A stretch of 8,092 nucleotides of DNA from Lachnoclostridium sp. UBA7097. Lineage in GTDB: Bacteria > Bacillota > Clostridia > Lachnospirales > Lachnospiraceae. The translations under genes and the position numbers were made by a program. Shown one piece after another: positions 6,903 to 8,092 of this stretch (positions are counted from its first letter, which is position 1; each line of letters starts with the position of its first letter). The stretch spans positions 595-8,686 of the forward strand of contig DKYP01000143.1 of the NCBI GenBank assembly GCA_002499945.1, written 5' to 3'. The notes under the pieces are model-generated. The model ran no database searches. It worked only from the letters and a program-made list of their open reading frames with translations, and was not told the DNA's origin.

Positions 6903-7142
6903 TTACTTTCTGTAATACCATTTTTTCCAGCCTTCCAGCCAGTCATCTTTTACAGCCTGGCTTTTAGGGTAAAAAACAACAAAATCGTTAATATCCCATG
7001 TTTCATAAAGCCTCTTATACTGTCCACCCTTAAATGCCACATCCATATCTGCTTTTCTGGTTTTCCTGTTTGCAAGCCTTTTACCATATACGCCATATCC
7101 ACAAGATTTGATTATAGGTGTTTTCTTATAACTTCTGCTCAT
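6903..7142 (-). CDS. Small basic MSRSYKKTPI-type protein of unknown function
   Basis: The product is 79 residues, starts MSRSYKKTPIIKSCGYG, continues GKRLANRKTRKADMD and ends WLEGWKKWYYRK. The first part is strongly basic. The start resembles a family of short bacterial hypothetical proteins beginning MSRSY(K/R)K(T/H)P with a downstream AN(R/K)-rich basic stretch. Similarity to the MSRSLKKGPF start of ribosomal protein S19 is superficial, since the rest does not fit. The Trp/Tyr-rich C-terminal half (YETWDINDFVVFY) could be a small fold. ATG 7142 has AAGGAG four bases upstream. A longer reading from 7211 would begin at or before the predicted transcription start and adds a sequence without family character. 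It is the first gene of a likely two-gene minus-strand operon. Function unknown. Confidence 0.75.
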   Translation of the reverse strand: MSRSYKKTPIIKSCGYGVYGKRLANRKTRKADMDVAFKGGQYKRLYETWDINDFVVFYPKSQAVKDDWLEGWKKWYYRK

Positions 7143-7201
7143 AATGCTCCTTAATAATGTAATTAAATGCAAATTGACAAGTTTATACATTAATAGATAA
7201 T

Positions 7202-7230
7202 ATTTTACCATAAGAATATATGCAAGTCTA
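7202..7230 (-). promoter_or_regulatory. Predicted sigma-A-type promoter of the minus-strand pair
   Basis: On the minus strand TAGACT (7230-7225) and TAAAAT (7207-7202) are separated by 17 bases, matching the -35 and -10 consensus at 4/6 and 5/6 positions. An overlapping alternative is TTGCAT with TATTAT, also 17 bases apart. Transcription would start near 7195, leaving a leader of about 50 bases before ATG 7142. Confidence 0.45.
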
Positions 7231-7296
7231 TTAAAATCCCGAAACTAAGCTGGAAAACCTGTGGATGTATATAATTCTGTATTTTGCTTACAAAAC

Positions 7297-7306
7297 GGAT
7301 GTATCC
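7297..7306. repeat. GGATGTATCC dyad, half of it repeated at 7263-7270
   Basis: GGATGTAT occurs at 7263-7270 and 7297-7304. The second copy extends to GGAT-GT-ATCC, a short dyad. It lies in the non-coding stretch where the left end of the IS607-type element should be, so it may be a recombinase-binding repeat or mere chance. Confidence 0.3.
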
Positions 7307-7330
7307 ATAAAAGCCAGGTACTTGGCAATA

Positions 7331-7350
7331 GTGTTTATAAATGTTTATAA
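7331..7350 (+). repeat. Tandem 10-bp repeat (G/A)TGTTTATAA x2
   Basis: GTGTTTATAA (7331-7340) is followed directly by ATGTTTATAA (7341-7350), a period of one helical turn. It lies about 95 bp before the recombinase start. Two in-phase sites on one DNA face would suit a dimeric MerR-like DNA-binding domain such as the one at the N-terminus of IS607-type TnpA, but this link is speculative. Confidence 0.4.
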
Positions 7351-7387
7351 CAGATTTTGATAATAAAGAATTTTAAGAAATAAATAC

Positions 7388-7416
7388 TTGATTTCCTTTC
7401 ATAGTTGTGATATCAT
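7388..7416 (+). promoter_or_regulatory. Predicted promoter of the IS607-type tnpA
   Basis: TTGATT (7388-7393) and TATCAT (7411-7416) are 17 bases apart, each close to the sigma-A consensus (4/6 and 5/6). Transcription would start near 7423, just before the ribosome site GAGGTGAT. The -10 box lies inside a dyad (7400-7425), which suggests that binding there would block transcription. Confidence 0.5.
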
Positions 7417-7425
7417 AAAACTATG
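7400..7425. promoter_or_regulatory. Nested dyad over the tnpA promoter, possible operator
   Basis: CATAGTT (7400-7406) and AACTATG (7419-7425) are perfect inverted arms. Inside them TGATATCA (7408-7415) is itself a palindrome, offset by one base from the outer centre. The dyad covers the predicted -10 box. It could bind the recombinase for autoregulation or form part of the element's left end. Confidence 0.4.
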
Positions 7426-7442
7426 AGAGGTGATGCAGCTAT

Positions 7443-8092
7443 ATGGTTAAGGATACAGATTTAACAAAGGACTATTATAAAAGCGGGGAAGTAGCAAAAA
7501 TGATAGGAGTTAGTACAAGGACTGTACAGAATTATTGTATCAATGGTTTGCTTTCAGAAATTTTTGTGAATAAAAGACGCTTGATTCCAAAAGATTCCCT
7601 TATTGCTTTTTTAAAAAACAAACAGCTTTATGTGGAAACAAAAGATAACCGGAAAGATATTATTTATGCGAGAGTTTCTACGCATAAACAAAAAAAACGG
7701 GGGGATTTAGAAAGACAAATACAAAATATAGCACGGTTTGCAATTACTCAAAATCCAAAAAATTTAGAAATTATATCTGATGTAGGAAGCGGTTTAGATG
7801 ATACCCGTAAAGGATTAACGAAACTGGTAACATTAGTCCAAGAGGATAAAATAGCCCGTATTTTTATCAATTACAAAGACAGGCTGACCCGGTTTGGCTT
7901 TAATTACTTGCAGTTAATATGTGATTTCCATAAAACAGAAATAGTAATTGTAAATACAGAAACAGAAGATAAAACAATGTCAGAAGAACTTGCAGAGGAT
8001 ATAATTTCTATTATTCAGTCTTTTTCCGGGAAATTATATGGACTGCGAAAAAAATTAAAAGAAGATATTTGTATAGAACTGGAAAAAGAAAC
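7443..8092 (+). CDS. tnpA: IS607-type serine recombinase TnpA, cut by the window end
   Basis: The frame is open for 216 codons to the edge, without a stop. It starts at ATG 7443, 8 bases after GAGGTGAT (7427-7434), a near-perfect anti-16S match. Residues 11-60 form a MerR-like helix-turn-helix (YYKSGEVAKMIGVSTRTVQNY ... RRLIP). The resolvase-type catalytic domain follows: DIIYARVST (72-80, nucleophile Ser79), DLERQ (88-92), SDVGSGLDDTRKGL (112-125) and INYKDRLTRFG (142-152). An N-terminal HTH before the catalytic domain is the hallmark of IS607 transposases, which move by a circular intermediate with GG dinucleotide cores. Family members are usually 200-220 residues, so only a few codons are likely missing. 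A tnpB would normally follow outside the window. No frameshift or missing key residue is seen, so it appears intact so far. Confidence 0.92.
   Translation, partial: MVKDTDLTKDYYKSGEVAKMIGVSTRTVQNYCINGLLSEIFVNKRRLIPKDSLIAFLKNKQLYVETKDNRKDIIYARVSTHKQKKRGDLERQIQNIARFAITQNPKNLEIISDVGSGLDDTRKGLTKLVTLVQEDKIARIFINYKDRLTRFGFNYLQLICDFHKTEIVIVNTETEDKTMSEELAEDIISIIQSFSGKLYGLRKKLKEDICIELEKE

Larger units (their letters stand above)
7231..7442. other. Non-coding stretch expected to contain the IS607-type left end
   Basis: No gene is visible here. The stretch carries the repeated GGATGTAT, the tandem TGTTTATAA pair, the tnpA promoter and its dyad. IS607 elements lack terminal inverted repeats and target-site duplications, so the left boundary cannot be fixed from one copy. 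Any GG dinucleotide here (for example near 7263, 7297, 7317 or 7323) could be the crossover core. Confidence 0.35.

Noticed and set aside
6709..6915. 68-codon plus-strand open frame
   Set aside because: It lies mostly antisense to the leucine-rich gene, has no convincing ribosome site, and its product shows no recognisable features.
6903..7142. Ribosomal protein S19 from the MSRSYKK start
   Set aside because: Only the first few residues resemble S19; the S19 core motifs are missing and there is no ribosomal gene context.
7143..7211. N-terminal extension of the MSRSYKK gene starting at 7211
   Set aside because: It overlaps the predicted promoter region and adds residues without family similarity; ATG 7142 has its own AAGGAG.
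1..8092. TnpB tail and tnpA as parts of one IS607 element
   Set aside because: In IS607 the order is tnpA then tnpB on one strand; here the tnpB tail lies about 7.4 kb before tnpA, so they must belong to different copies.
1..8092. CRISPR array, tRNA or rRNA genes
   Set aside because: No regularly spaced repeats, cloverleaf-like segments or rRNA signatures were seen when reading both strands.

Overview
The window looks like an accessory stretch from a low-GC, Gram-positive anaerobe of the Clostridia, most likely Lachnospiraceae. The reasons are strong Shine-Dalgarno sites (AAGGAG, GAGGTGAT), frequent ATA and AGG codons, an exopolysaccharide locus next to a LamG/GH51 plant-polysaccharide enzyme, and IS605/IS607-type elements at both edges. 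The genus cannot be fixed from the sequence alone.

Layout, left to right. Positions 2-64 hold the last codons of a TnpB-like protein. They are followed, up to about 210, by a run of hairpins that could be the transposon right end and its reRNA (omega RNA). From 288 come two tightly linked plus-strand genes for surface polysaccharide synthesis: a GT2 glycosyltransferase (288-1256) and a polytopic polyprenyl glycosylphosphotransferase (1269-2672), the kind of enzyme that loads the first sugar-phosphate onto the lipid carrier. After 96 bp comes a large LamG / Ig-like / GH51 alpha-L-arabinofuranosidase (2769-5402). It is broken: both catalytic glutamates are kept, but about 20 codons after the second one the reading frame jumps. 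The C-terminal part (about 5396-6112) continues in another frame, with a conserved stretch of the family missing between the two. This reads as an internal deletion rather than a one-base error.

A 16-bp perfect inverted repeat (6150-6199) separates this plus-strand block from a convergent minus-strand pair: a 79-residue basic protein starting MSRSYKKTPI (7142-6903) and an acidic 216-residue protein with a short leucine-rich C-terminus (6863-6213). Neither has a function I can name. Their arrangement resembles orphan immunity or accessory cassettes, but that is inference. The pair has a plausible promoter at 7202-7230.

The right edge holds a plus-strand IS607-type serine recombinase gene (tnpA, 7443 to beyond the window), with its own promoter and a dyad upstream. 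A 3' end of a TnpB gene on the left and a tnpA 5' start on the right, both in the same orientation, mean the block is flanked by insertion-sequence material. This fits a mobile or decaying region. I see no tRNA, rRNA, CRISPR array or clearly novel multi-gene system. The items most worth a second look are the broken GH51 gene, the possible reRNA, and the unknown minus-strand pair.
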